A stretch of 64,000 bases of DNA from Armatimonadota bacterium (GTDB lineage: Bacteria > Armatimonadota > UBA5829 > DSUL01), in assembly GCA_025998755.1 (NCBI GenBank), contig AP024674.1, positions 1,354,162 to 1,418,161 on the forward strand, in the 5' to 3' direction. Both the position numbers and the translations under genes were made by a program. The notes beneath the pieces were generated by a model. That model was not told where the DNA came from and did not search any database. It saw only the letters and a list, made by a program, of their open reading frames with translations. Below are positions 45,577 to 53,728 of the stretch, one piece after another (within the stretch, counting starts at the first letter, position 1; each line of letters opens with the position of its first letter).

Positions 45577-47496
45577 TTGTCTTCGCCTTCTCCTTCCTCT
45601 TCGCTTGCTCAGGTCCGCCAGGCGCGCCTCGACAAGATCCAGCGGTTGCGCGCGATGGGCCTGAACCCCTACCCCTCCCGCTCTTGCCGCACGCACTTCT
45701 GCCGTGAAATTGTGGAGCGGTTCGAGGAGATCCAAGGACAGAAAGCCACCGTGGCCGGGCGTTTGATGTCATGGCGCAAGCATGGAGCGCTCTCCTTCGG
45801 ACACGTGCAGGACCAGACGGGACGGGTGCAGCTTTACGTGCGCCGCGACACCCTGCTGCCCACCGACGCCGCGGACAACCGTCTGGGCTACGAGCATCTG
45901 AACCTGCTGGATGTGGGTGACATCGTGGAGGCGGAGGGAGAAGTGGTGCGAACGGAGCGGGGAGAGATCTCCGTCAAGACGGAGCGCATCCGGCTGCTTA
46001 CAAAATCCATCCGCCCTCTCCCGGAGAAATGGCACGGCATCCAGGACCGGGAGATCATCCTGCGCAAGCGCTATCTGGATGTCACGCACAACCCGGAGCA
46101 GCTCAAACGCTATGAATTGATCTCCCGGATGGTCTTCGAGGTGCGCCGCTTCCTGGATGCCAGAGGTTTTCTGGAGTTTCAAACGCCGGTCATCCAACCG
46201 CAATACGGCGGCGGCACCGCCCGACCGTTCACCACCCACGTGAACGCACTGGACTGCGACATGTACCTGGCCATCTCGCATGAGCTGTATCTGAAAAGGC
46301 TGATCGCAGCCGGGTTCGACCGCGTATACACCGTGGGCCGCTACTTCCGCAACGAAGGGATAGACCGGACGCATCATCCCGAGTTCTCCATGGTGGAGAC
46401 CATGACCGCTTACGCGGATTACACCTTCAACATGGACCTCATCGAGGAGCTGTTCCGGCATCTGGCCACTGAGGTGTTCGAGAGGACCACTTTCAATGTG
46501 GCGGGCCACTGCATAGATTTCGGGCAGCCGTGGCGACGCGTCTCGATGGCTGATGCTGTGCTCGAGGCGACAGGAGTGGACTTCCGCGATATCTCGTCGC
46601 CCGAGCAGGCCAACGCCCGGCTCCGCGAGATGGGTTTGCAGGAAGAGCAGCCGACAGTCGGGCACGCTCTGGCTTACGCATTCGAGGAGAAGGCTGCCCC
46701 GGGACTCATTGGACCGGCGCTGGTCTACGGCCATCCTGTGGAGATCTCTCCCCTGGCCAAGCCGATGGCCGAGGATCCCCGTTTTGCCGAGCGATTCGAG
46801 ATTTTCATCGCCGGAATGGAGTGCGGGGACAACTGGAGCGAGCAGAACGACCCCGTAACGCTTCTGGAGCGGTGGAAGCAAGCCCGCGAGCTGGCAGGGG
46901 CCGATCCTGAAGAGCACCATCCCCTGGACTACGACTTCATCGAGGTCCTGGAACACGGCATCCCCCCCACCACAGGCATCGGACCGGGAATCGAGCGGAT
47001 GGCGATGATCTTCCTGGAACTGGAGAACATTGACGACGTCATCTTCTTCCCGCTGATGAAGCCCGTGGTCTCGCCGGTGAATCGGGCCATCTACGGGATC
47101 GAAGAGCGCCCGGGACTGCCCTCGCGGCTGCCAGCGGTGACGCTGGATCCGGAGAGCTTCTCGCAGCTTGTGAGGGACGACGTCTTCCGCCCGCTGGCGA
47201 AGACGATCCTGGTACGCCCGCATCTTCAGGTGTGGGCCCAAGGTGCTCCGCGCAAGGCCTGGCACGCCACCGTGTCCTATGAGATCGGCGGTCTGCTGGA
47301 CCACAACCGGCTGGTGGTGACGGGCCCCACCCTCACTGCTCCGAGCGAGGAAGAGTTCGAGAAGCTGTGCGAGGCAGCCGCCAAGAACGGCGCAAACGGA
47401 TTCGCTGAGACGCTGAAGGAGAAGTTCCGGGACTGCCGGGTGGAGTTTGCACCGGTCTCACGCGAGCACGCTCCGCGCGTGGCGCAGGAAGGCTGA
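45577..47496 (+). CDS. lysS: Lysine--tRNA ligase, class II, with long C-terminal extension
   Basis: 639 residues from TTG 45577, with AGGAGG 10 bases upstream. The anticodon-binding OB fold (ATVAGRLMSWRKHGALSFGH) is followed by the class II core: KRYLDVTHNPEQLKRYELIS, motif 2 YFRNEGIDRTHHPEFSMVE (about 256-274) and motif 3 GIGPGIERMAMI (467-478). The core ends at VIFFPLMKP near residue 496. Common LysRS proteins stop about there (near 500), but this one continues for about 140 residues, including HLQVWAQGAPRKAWHATVSY and EEEFEKLCEAAAKNGANGFA. GMECGDNWSEQNDP replaces the usual GMEIANAYSELNDP, so it is a divergent LysRS. The extension's role is unknown. Confidence 0.92.
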   Translation: MSSPSPSSSLAQVRQARLDKIQRLRAMGLNPYPSRSCRTHFCREIVERFEEIQGQKATVAGRLMSWRKHGALSFGHVQDQTGRVQLYVRRDTLLPTDAADNRLGYEHLNLLDVGDIVEAEGEVVRTERGEISVKTERIRLLTKSIRPLPEKWHGIQDREIILRKRYLDVTHNPEQLKRYELISRMVFEVRRFLDARGFLEFQTPVIQPQYGGGTARPFTTHVNALDCDMYLAISHELYLKRLIAAGFDRVYTVGRYFRNEGIDRTHHPEFSMVETMTAYADYTFNMDLIEELFRHLATEVFERTTFNVAGHCIDFGQPWRRVSMADAVLEATGVDFRDISSPEQANARLREMGLQEEQPTVGHALAYAFEEKAAPGLIGPALVYGHPVEISPLAKPMAEDPRFAERFEIFIAGMECGDNWSEQNDPVTLLERWKQARELAGADPEEHHPLDYDFIEVLEHGIPPTTGIGPGIERMAMIFLELENIDDVIFFPLMKPVVSPVNRAIYGIEERPGLPSRLPAVTLDPESFSQLVRDDVFRPLAKTILVRPHLQVWAQGAPRKAWHATVSYEIGGLLDHNRLVVTGPTLTAPSEEEFEKLCEAAAKNGANGFAETLKEKFRDCRVEFAPVSREHAPRVAQEG

Positions 47497-47512
47497 CGGA
47501 AAAGAGCGCGCC

Positions 47513-48002
47513 GTGCTGGTGAACCTGTTCCATTTCAGCTTCACCGTCTCGGACACCGAAGCGAGCGTGGGCTTCTTTCGCGACATTCTGGGGATGAAGC
47601 TGGTCCACGGCATGGTTCACGGCCAGCCCTACACCAGCCGTCGGTGGGCTTTGAGAACGCCCCGCTGAAGGTGGCACTCTTCACCCTCGAAGGTTTCCCG
47701 CCCAAACCGTCCGGCCACCTGCCGGAGCTGATCTAGTATGTCACTCCGCCCGGAGAGCCGCTGGACTCCGGGACCAACCTTCCCGGCGCGGCCCATATGG
47801 CCTTTGAGGTGCACGGCATTCCGCCGAGTACAATCGTATGAAGTCTCTGGGGGTGCGATTCAAGAGCGAGCCGGTGCGCATCACTGCGGGACGAAACAAA
47901 GGGGGCTGGACGGTGTATTCCCCGGATCCGGAGCGCATTACGCTGGAGATCGTCCAACCGGTGCGGGACTCCACTCAAACGGAAGCCCCGGACAACAAAT
48001 AA
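47513..48002 (+). pseudogene. Decayed VOC/glyoxalase-family gene
   Basis: The frame from GTG 47513 begins VLVNLFHFSFTVSDTEASVG and FFRDILGMKLVHGMVHGQPY, a typical VOC N-terminus, then meets a stop at 47668. The family sequence resumes in a second frame near 47641 (GFENAPLKVALFTLEGF), has an in-frame TAG at 47734 where Gln is expected (LPELI*YVTPPGE), continues as PGAAHMAFEVHGI, and shifts again near 47824 into NRMKSLGVRFKSEPVRITAG, DPERITLEIVQPV and a stop at 48002. With two frameshifts and one nonsense codon it cannot make a functional dioxygenase/glyoxalase. A hairpin follows at once. Confidence 0.85.
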
Positions 48003-48035
48003 GCGGGAAACCGGCATACGCCCGATTCCCGCTTA
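48000..48035. terminator. Hairpin between the VOC remnant and the convergent IMPase gene
   Basis: 10-bp perfect stem TAAGCGGGAA (48000-48009) / TTCCCGCTTA (48026-48035) with a 16-base loop. The T content on either side is modest. Placed between convergent units, it may act in both directions. Confidence 0.5.
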
Positions 48036-48133
48036 CATTCTCCTTTCCCTGTCCGGCACTAAGGAGGATATCCCGCGGGAGCGGACGTGTCACCTGTCAA
48101 ATATACCGGTTTCGCGCCGCTCGCAGCCGGAGA

Positions 48134-48934
48134 TCAGGTTTTCCTCAGCACATCCTCCATCAGACACCGATGCACGGCCGGGTTTCCAGCCACAATGTCC
48201 AGAGACGGGCTGAGAATGTCGAATGGGCATCCCTGAATATCCGTCACGACCCCACCTGCCTCCCGGACCAGAAGCGTCCCTGCCGCGATGTCCCACGGGC
48301 TGATGCCAGCCTGGATGTATCCGTCGAACCGCCCGGTGGCCACATACGAGAGCACGAGCGCCGCACTGCCGATGCGCCGGAAATAGGACGTTTGGGCGGC
48401 CACGCGCGCAACGATGCGGACATACTCCTCTATGTCCCGCCTGCGGGGAGACCAGCTCACCGAGATGAGCGCGTCGTGCAGATCCGGCGTCTCCGAAACC
48501 CTGACCGGCGTTTCATTCTGGTACGCTCCCCTGCCGCTTTCCGCATGATACAAAATGTCGTGGACCGGATCGTAAACAGCCCCCAGGAGGGTCTTGCCTC
48601 CCACCACAAAGGCCAGGGACACGCAGTACACCGGCACCCCCAGCGCGAAGTTGCGGGTGCCGTCCACGGGATCCAGTACCCAGATGGGAGCATCCTTTTG
48701 GCCGGGCACGAACCCGCGCTCCTCGGTCAGCAGGCTGTGCCCGGGAAACTCCTCGGCCAGCCGTCTGGCCACCAGCTCCTCCACGGCGTGATCTGCCTCC
48801 GTGACAATGTCTCCGCGGCCCGATTTTTCGGTCCAGCCGCTGACGCGGCCGAAGTAGCGTAGGGTCAGCGCTCCCGCTTCGCGGCATACGTCGTGCAGAA
48901 AAGGGGCCTCCCGGCCGGTCAATGGCGGTTCCAA
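48134..48934 (-). CDS. Inositol monophosphatase family protein
   Basis: 266 residues from TTG 48934, selected because GAGGAGG lies 5-6 bases upstream and this gives the family's usual length; upstream ATGs (49018, 49006) have no ribosome site. Metal and catalytic motifs are GDIVTEADHAVEELV, LTEERGF, VLDPVDGTRNFALGVPVYCV (DPxDGT) and SPWDIAAGTLLVREAGGVVT (WDxAAG). The family hydrolyses inositol phosphate, fructose 1,6-bisphosphate, 3'-phosphoadenosine phosphate or histidinol phosphate using Mg2+. Specificity cannot be assigned. It starts 115 bases after the stop of the receiver/GGDEF-like gene. Confidence 0.9.
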   Translation of the reverse strand: MEPPLTGREAPFLHDVCREAGALTLRYFGRVSGWTEKSGRGDIVTEADHAVEELVARRLAEEFPGHSLLTEERGFVPGQKDAPIWVLDPVDGTRNFALGVPVYCVSLAFVVGGKTLLGAVYDPVHDILYHAESGRGAYQNETPVRVSETPDLHDALISVSWSPRRRDIEEYVRIVARVAAQTSYFRRIGSAALVLSYVATGRFDGYIQAGISPWDIAAGTLLVREAGGVVTDIQGCPFDILSPSLDIVAGNPAVHRCLMEDVLRKT

Positions 48935-49049
48935 AAGATCCTCCTCAAGGGCATCTTCAAGCGCGGGGGATCCGCGCGTCCGCGACAATATAGCCACAAC
49001 CGGCATCAGCGGGCACATCACGGGACGGAACAGGTGACTCCCGGAGACT

Positions 49050-49958
49050 TTAGGCTGCGCGGGGAAGAATGCGCAGAGCCCGTCCCTCAAGCGCCGCAAG
49101 GAGCCTGTCCAGCGCCAGGTTGAACAGGGATCGCCAGTCCTGCGTTTCCTCCGGGAAGCTCGCCCCTGCACTGGCCAGCGAGACCCTGGTCCGGCACCCT
49201 GATCCGAGGTCCCGCAGCACCGGCCTCAGCGCGTCGTGCAGGCGTGTCTCCAGACGCTGCAGCGCGGCGGAGCCTGCAAACGGAAGGGCGGCCAGCACGC
49301 CGTCGGCACCCATGTCCAACAGGACATCTGTTTCCCTTAGCGACCGGCGAGCGTGCCGCAGTGCCAGACGGTTCCAGTCGCCCAGCAACGCTGCTCCGAT
49401 AACGGGGACCTCGCCCGCGCCGAACGCCAGCGCTGGCCGCATGATGAGAATGGAGAACGGATAATCCCCGCGGCGCGCCCGGCTGACCTCCCGGGACAGA
49501 AGACCCGAGACCTTCGCCGAAATCTCGGCTGACAGGTCCGGGTGACGCGGCTCGACGGCGGCAGCCGCATTGAAGAACGCGGCAAACTCATCCTCGGTCA
49601 GGGGGCGCTCTAGTACCGGCACCGAACTGTCCAGCGCCAGGTGAGGAGCCCGCTCCCGGCGGCCCGTCATGCCCGCCAGCGGAACGCTGCCCCACCGCTC
49701 CGAAACCGCCAGCCAGTTGAGCAGCCGACACCCTGCCTGTGCGGGAAAGTCCAGAGATACCAGGAAGGCGTCTGCGCGGGACACGCAGAGGTCAGATACG
49801 AACTCCGGCGGCGAGGTGAGGAGAAACAGCTCGTCAGGAGACGCGAAGAGATCCGCCTCCCAGCCACAGGCCTCTGCAGCAGCAGCGGCCGTCTGGCGGG
49901 CGGCAGGACAATCGTCCACAATGACCGCGATGCGCGCGGGACGGTTCTGCCGGGACAT
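49050..49958 (-). CDS. Degenerate receiver plus GGDEF-like protein
   Basis: 302 residues from ATG 49958. Residues 1-120 resemble a response-regulator receiver: IAVIVDDCPAARQTAAAAAE (acidic pair) and DAFLVSLDFPAQAG with Asp at the phospho-acceptor site, then a Lys-poor end. Residues about 150-300 look like a GGDEF domain (EVSRARRGDYPFSILIM, SLRETDVLLDMGADGVLAAL, RVSLASAGASFPEETQDW), but the signature is GADGV instead of GGDEF, so diguanylate synthesis is unlikely. It may be a regulatory or binding protein. An HD-GYP protein is encoded at 8962. The assignment is by pattern only. Confidence 0.65.
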   Translation of the reverse strand: MSRQNRPARIAVIVDDCPAARQTAAAAAEACGWEADLFASPDELFLLTSPPEFVSDLCVSRADAFLVSLDFPAQAGCRLLNWLAVSERWGSVPLAGMTGRRERAPHLALDSSVPVLERPLTEDEFAAFFNAAAAVEPRHPDLSAEISAKVSGLLSREVSRARRGDYPFSILIMRPALAFGAGEVPVIGAALLGDWNRLALRHARRSLRETDVLLDMGADGVLAALPFAGSAALQRLETRLHDALRPVLRDLGSGCRTRVSLASAGASFPEETQDWRSLFNLALDRLLAALEGRALRILPRAA

Positions 49959-50025
49959 GGTGGACCGGACTCCCACCCGAATGTTCGGACAAAGCGCGCC
50001 CAGACTTTACCGCCTTCGCCGCCGC

Positions 50026-51258
50026 ATGATCTGCCACCGCAAGCGACAGATTATATTCCTTTCCGGACAGCCGGCCGTGCCCGAGCGCGAGGCAAGGCTG
50101 CTGGGCGGAGTATTTTTTACCCAGTATGCCGCAGTGGGGCTCGTCATGATGCTGCCGCTGGTGCTCTCGGACCGCGGCCTGGCCGCGCACCAGATCGGGC
50201 TCCTCTCCGCCATCTTCGCCATCTCCGGAGCGCTGACTCAGGTGTGGCTGGGAAGTCTATCGGACCGGTTCAGGAGACGCCGGCCTTTCATCACAGCGCC
50301 GGCAGTGGCGCTGGCGGTGGTGTATGCCTCGCTGGCAGGCGCCTCCAGCTTCGCCGCTGTGGCATTGATCTACGCGGTAGCAGGCGCGGCATTTCACTGC
50401 GCGGTGATGGCTGTGACGGCGATGATCGGGGACTGGTCGGCAGCGGCTGGCCGCACGCCATCCTCCTTCGCACGCATCCGTCTGTGGGGCTCAGCGGGAT
50501 TCGTGGCATCGCTCGCGCTTCTGTCTCCTTGGCTGAAAAGCGACGGCCTGGTCATCGGAGGAACATCGCTCTTATTCTTGGCGATGGGAGTCCTGGGAGC
50601 GGCTGCCAGGGAACCGGAGGAAAGGGCGGTGTTTGAGTCCCGCCTGAACGGCGGAGCGAAGCGGCTGTTCCAGGACCGGACACTTTCGGCCTTCCTGCTG
50701 ACCTATTTCCTCTTCAAGGTGGCCGAGAGCGGGACCATGGCGTTTTTTGCGCTGCGCATCCAGGAGCTGGGGGGCGAAAGGCAGATCGCGGCGTGGGCGC
50801 TGGTGGTGAACGCGGTCTGCGAGATGCCGCTGATGCTGGCGGCAGGCCCGCTTTGCGAGCGCGCCGGACCAGGAACAGTGCTGTTGACCGCGCTACTGAT
50901 CCAGCCGTTCCGTCTTCTGGCCTATGGCCTGATGCCGTCCGTGCACTGGGTATGGCCGGTACAGCTTTTCCACGGGTTCACCTACGCGTTTATGCTGGTG
51001 GGCGCTGTGGCTTTCGTGAACGACCGCGCGCCCGATGATCTGCGAGCAACAGCGCAGGGTATGCTGGGGATGGCCACTGCCGCAGGCATGGCGGCCGGTC
51101 CGCTGGCCGGATCGCTGCTGGCAAAGGAGCTGCCGCTTGGTGATCTCTTTCTGTTCTTCGCGGCTGTATCCGCCGTGGCGATACCTCTGTTTGCGGCAGC
51201 AGGCCGTCCTGGGTGGAAGGTTTCCCAGACACAGCGGCCGAAAATGGACCTAGGGTAG
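50026..51258 (+). CDS. MFS transporter (MFS_1-like)
   Basis: About 410 residues with 12 predicted membrane segments. The segments begin GGVFFTQYAAVGLVMMLPLV, and the family loop GSLSDRFRRRRPFITAPAVA between helices 2 and 3 matches the MFS motif. Between the two six-helix halves is a cytoplasmic loop (AAAREPEERAVFESRLNGGA). It resembles LacY/nucleoside-type permeases of the MFS_1_like group; the substrate is unknown. The start is uncertain: ATG 50026 is chosen, while GTG 50077 and ATG 49981 are alternatives, none with a strong ribosome site. It is divergent from the receiver/GGDEF-like gene. Confidence 0.85.
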   Translation: MICHRKRQIIFLSGQPAVPEREARLLGGVFFTQYAAVGLVMMLPLVLSDRGLAAHQIGLLSAIFAISGALTQVWLGSLSDRFRRRRPFITAPAVALAVVYASLAGASSFAAVALIYAVAGAAFHCAVMAVTAMIGDWSAAAGRTPSSFARIRLWGSAGFVASLALLSPWLKSDGLVIGGTSLLFLAMGVLGAAAREPEERAVFESRLNGGAKRLFQDRTLSAFLLTYFLFKVAESGTMAFFALRIQELGGERQIAAWALVVNAVCEMPLMLAAGPLCERAGPGTVLLTALLIQPFRLLAYGLMPSVHWVWPVQLFHGFTYAFMLVGAVAFVNDRAPDDLRATAQGMLGMATAAGMAAGPLAGSLLAKELPLGDLFLFFAAVSAVAIPLFAAAGRPGWKVSQTQRPKMDLG

Positions 51259-51280
51259 AGTCCGGAGAGGAGTCACCTCC

Positions 51281-51993
51281 GTGGAGCGCTGCCTCGCGCC
51301 AGCATTGCTGACTGCCCTCCTGATGGCCACCCGTCCAGGATCGGCGCAGGAGACGGCTACCACGATTACCCTCCAGAAATCTGCGAGCATCCGCTCCCTG
51401 AACACGGACTATCCGTTTTGTATAACTTTGGCCGTGGAACTGTAACGCTACAGGTCACACCTGGCGCCGCCCCGGAAGCTCTCTGGAAGGACTTCTACAC
51501 CTGCTACAACAGGACTCCGGCTGCCGAGGCTGTCCAACTTACTCTGGACACCGCGGCCGCGGCACGGGCGGCGGGCATAGGTCTGTAGGGCATTGTTGAG
51601 ACAGGGAAAGCCAGACCGGCAGCACTGCTGGCAGCCGCTCTGGATGGGGACTTCCCGGTGGTGGCGGCGGATTTGAACTCCACACGATGGGAGCAGGACG
51701 AGAGTTTCATCGCGCACCTGTATGCTCCCGGGCTGCGGCGGGCAGGCGACCTGCGTTCGGCGGCGCTACTGTGCCGGGGACTCTTGAGGCTGCACAACGC
51801 CGGCGAGAGCGAGACGTCTGCGGAAGTGCTGAAGACGCGCAGCGAACTGGAAGCAGACACCTTGATACGAAAGAGCCGGATGATGGCCGCGGAGATCGCC
51901 CGCGAGCTGGCGCGCCCCCGTGAAAAAGCATTCAGTGGTCCATGGGAGTCCACTCCATCGGACCGCGCGGGCGGACAGCTCCGGGGATCCTGA
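51281..51993 (+). pseudogene. Decayed gene for an exported protein of unknown function
   Basis: GTG 51281 has GAGAGGAG 8 bases upstream and encodes a signal-peptide-like N-terminus (MERCLAPALLTALLMATRPG, cleavage near SAQ), but this frame stops at 51445. From about 51400 another frame looks coding (VLYNFGRGTVTLQVTPGAAP, ALWKDFYTCYNRTPAAEAVQ), meets TAG at 51586, and continues open as GIVETGKARPAALLAAALDG through YAPGLRRAGDLRSAALLCRG to a stop at 51993. One shift plus one nonsense codon would explain a former protein of about 235 residues. Codon use matches neighbouring genes. Its 3' end overlaps the convergent secreted-protein gene by 62 bases. I do not recognise the family. Confidence 0.55.
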
Positions 51994-53728
51994 CAACATG
52001 CAGGCCAGGACGGGAGCATGCAGCCTCGTAGAACCCGTCGCCGAGAGGGGAAACAGTCCATACGTCACCAGTCTTCAGGCCCGGATCCGGCGAGTCCGGG
52101 GTCCAGAGGACGATGCGGAAAGGACTGGATGCCGTGCCGGCCAGCGCTGCAGGACAGCGCAGCGCGACCTCCAGCTCCCTGCCCTGCCGCTCGATGCGCT
52201 CCGGAAAACAGATGCCGGAGTCCAGAACTCGCGCTCCGCGCCGCGGAAAGACCAGCACAAGCCCCTGCCTGTCTGTGAAACCGCTGACCGGACAACGGTC
52301 CGAAAGGTGGAAGGCTGCGAAGCGATCAGGGATACGGAGCAATCCTCCATCCTCCAAGCAATATAGCCCTTCCTGCCGGGCCGTGACTTCTGACCGAATG
52401 AAGATGACGTCGCGCCGGGCTGGTTGCGCGGAGTCGCCTCCTCCAGTCAGCAGGAGATGCATGGAATTCCGCCACCGAGCCAGCTCGCCGGCCAAGCTAT
52501 CCATTCCGTTTGCGGCGTCGTCGAAAATCGCCGCAGCCACTCCCCGCTGCAAAGCCCGCGCCCAGAACAGACCAAAGGCCGCCGGTGAAGCTGTATCCAG
52601 GCTGCCGGTAGGATGCACATCCACCAGCACCGCCCGGCGTCCTTCTCGCTCCGCCCACTGCAGAGCCGCCGTCAGCGTGTCCGCGTCGAAGGCGGGGCCG
52701 GAAGGACCGGTCAGGACATCGCGCAACGCCCCCTGCTCATCCAGAGGCCGGTAGCCGCATCTGGCCTGCCACCAGTTGGATATCTCCATTAGAGAGGCAT
52801 GTGAGCCGGAAGCCTCAAGCAGCGGCCTTTCTATCTCCACCAGATCGCCTCCGGCGTCGCGGGAGGCTCCCGCCGAGATATCGAAGCGCACCCGCACACG
52901 GGATCCCGCCCACTTCGAGAGGTCCAAGGCAGCTTCTACAGCGGGCTTGCCGGGCATCAGATCCTGTTGCCAGAGGACTTCGGGTTTGAGAGTCCCGGAC
53001 ACCCTCACCGCTAGAGAAGCCCCGTCGCCTTCGGCGCCTGCGTTGCGCGCCGAGAACGTGAGAAGGACACCGGGCGGCAGCGTCACATCCCATTCCACAA
53101 AAGCTGTGGACCCGGAAAGGGGCGGCGAGACCCGGAGAACATCGCCGCGCCGTTCGATGAGAAGACCCTCTGGTCTTGCTGCCGAAGAGCTGGCGGGTAC
53201 GATTCTGATGCCCACTGCCGGAGCGCCACCTGAGGCGAGCACCCCCGGCAAGGGACCTTCAGCCTTGTCTATCACCGGGACGATCGGTTCCTGCCGGCTG
53301 CCTGAGCAGGACTCCTGCCGGCCCGGCGGAGCCAGCCAGCCGAGGCGGTGCGTCCCGGAAACAGGGCGATCCCCGAAATCCGGGTTGCAATCACCCGCCC
53401 AGGGCACTCCGTTCTGCTCGCAAAGGAGCGCGGCTTCGGGCGAGGAGATCACTGCAAAGTCCACAGCCTCGCCCCACGTAGCCAGCCGCGCCCGGTTCTC
53501 CGACTCCAGCGAACCCGGCCGGAAGCGGACCGCTACAAGCGGCCTTGCCACATCCGGAGCGCCGAACACATTTTGATTGCCCCGCCCGTCCAGCATCCTC
53601 CTGGCCGCCGCCGATAGAGCTGCCGCCCTCGCGAAATCCTCCAGCGTCGCCGCCGGCAGCGATATGCTCGCGAGCGGGAGAAGTAAAGCCAGACAAGTCA
53701 GCAGGCAAGCTCTCTTGCAAATACTCAT
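51932..53728 (-). CDS. Large secreted protein of unknown function, coupled to ccmF
   Basis: 598 residues from ATG 53728, whose ATGA overlaps the ccmF stop. The N-terminus MSICKRACLLTCLALLLPLA with SISLPA is a signal peptide. The middle has beta-rich stretches such as VEWDVTLPPGVLLTFSARNA and SKWAGSRVRVRFDISAG, which look like a carbohydrate-binding or jelly-roll module. A later part (ALQWAEREGRRAVLVDVHPT, FWARALQRGVAAAIFDDAAN) resembles a barrel-like hydrolase segment. I recognise no catalytic motif. The coupling suggests a role outside the membrane connected with ccmF, but cotranscription alone does not prove it. Confidence 0.8.
   Translation of the reverse strand: MSICKRACLLTCLALLLPLASISLPAATLEDFARAAALSAAARRMLDGRGNQNVFGAPDVARPLVAVRFRPGSLESENRARLATWGEAVDFAVISSPEAALLCEQNGVPWAGDCNPDFGDRPVSGTHRLGWLAPPGRQESCSGSRQEPIVPVIDKAEGPLPGVLASGGAPAVGIRIVPASSSAARPEGLLIERRGDVLRVSPPLSGSTAFVEWDVTLPPGVLLTFSARNAGAEGDGASLAVRVSGTLKPEVLWQQDLMPGKPAVEAALDLSKWAGSRVRVRFDISAGASRDAGGDLVEIERPLLEASGSHASLMEISNWWQARCGYRPLDEQGALRDVLTGPSGPAFDADTLTAALQWAEREGRRAVLVDVHPTGSLDTASPAAFGLFWARALQRGVAAAIFDDAANGMDSLAGELARWRNSMHLLLTGGGDSAQPARRDVIFIRSEVTARQEGLYCLEDGGLLRIPDRFAAFHLSDRCPVSGFTDRQGLVLVFPRRGARVLDSGICFPERIERQGRELEVALRCPAALAGTASSPFRIVLWTPDSPDPGLKTGDVWTVSPLGDGFYEAACSRPGLHVVRIPGAVRPRGPMEWTPMDH

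Noticed and set aside
45769-47304. 511-codon open frame opposite lysS
   Set aside because: It is an antisense shadow of a clearly conserved synthetase; its translation is Arg/His-rich with no motif.
47734-51588. Two in-frame TAG codons where Gln is expected, suggesting TAG recoding
   Set aside because: Intact genes here end in TAG (MFS at 51258, oxidoreductase at 58175, HEAT-like at 58724) and a normal RF1 gene is present; both TAGs lie in genes with other lesions.
45097-52000. A mobile element as the cause of the decayed genes in this stretch
   Set aside because: No transposase, terminal inverted repeat or target duplication is visible around any of the three remnants.
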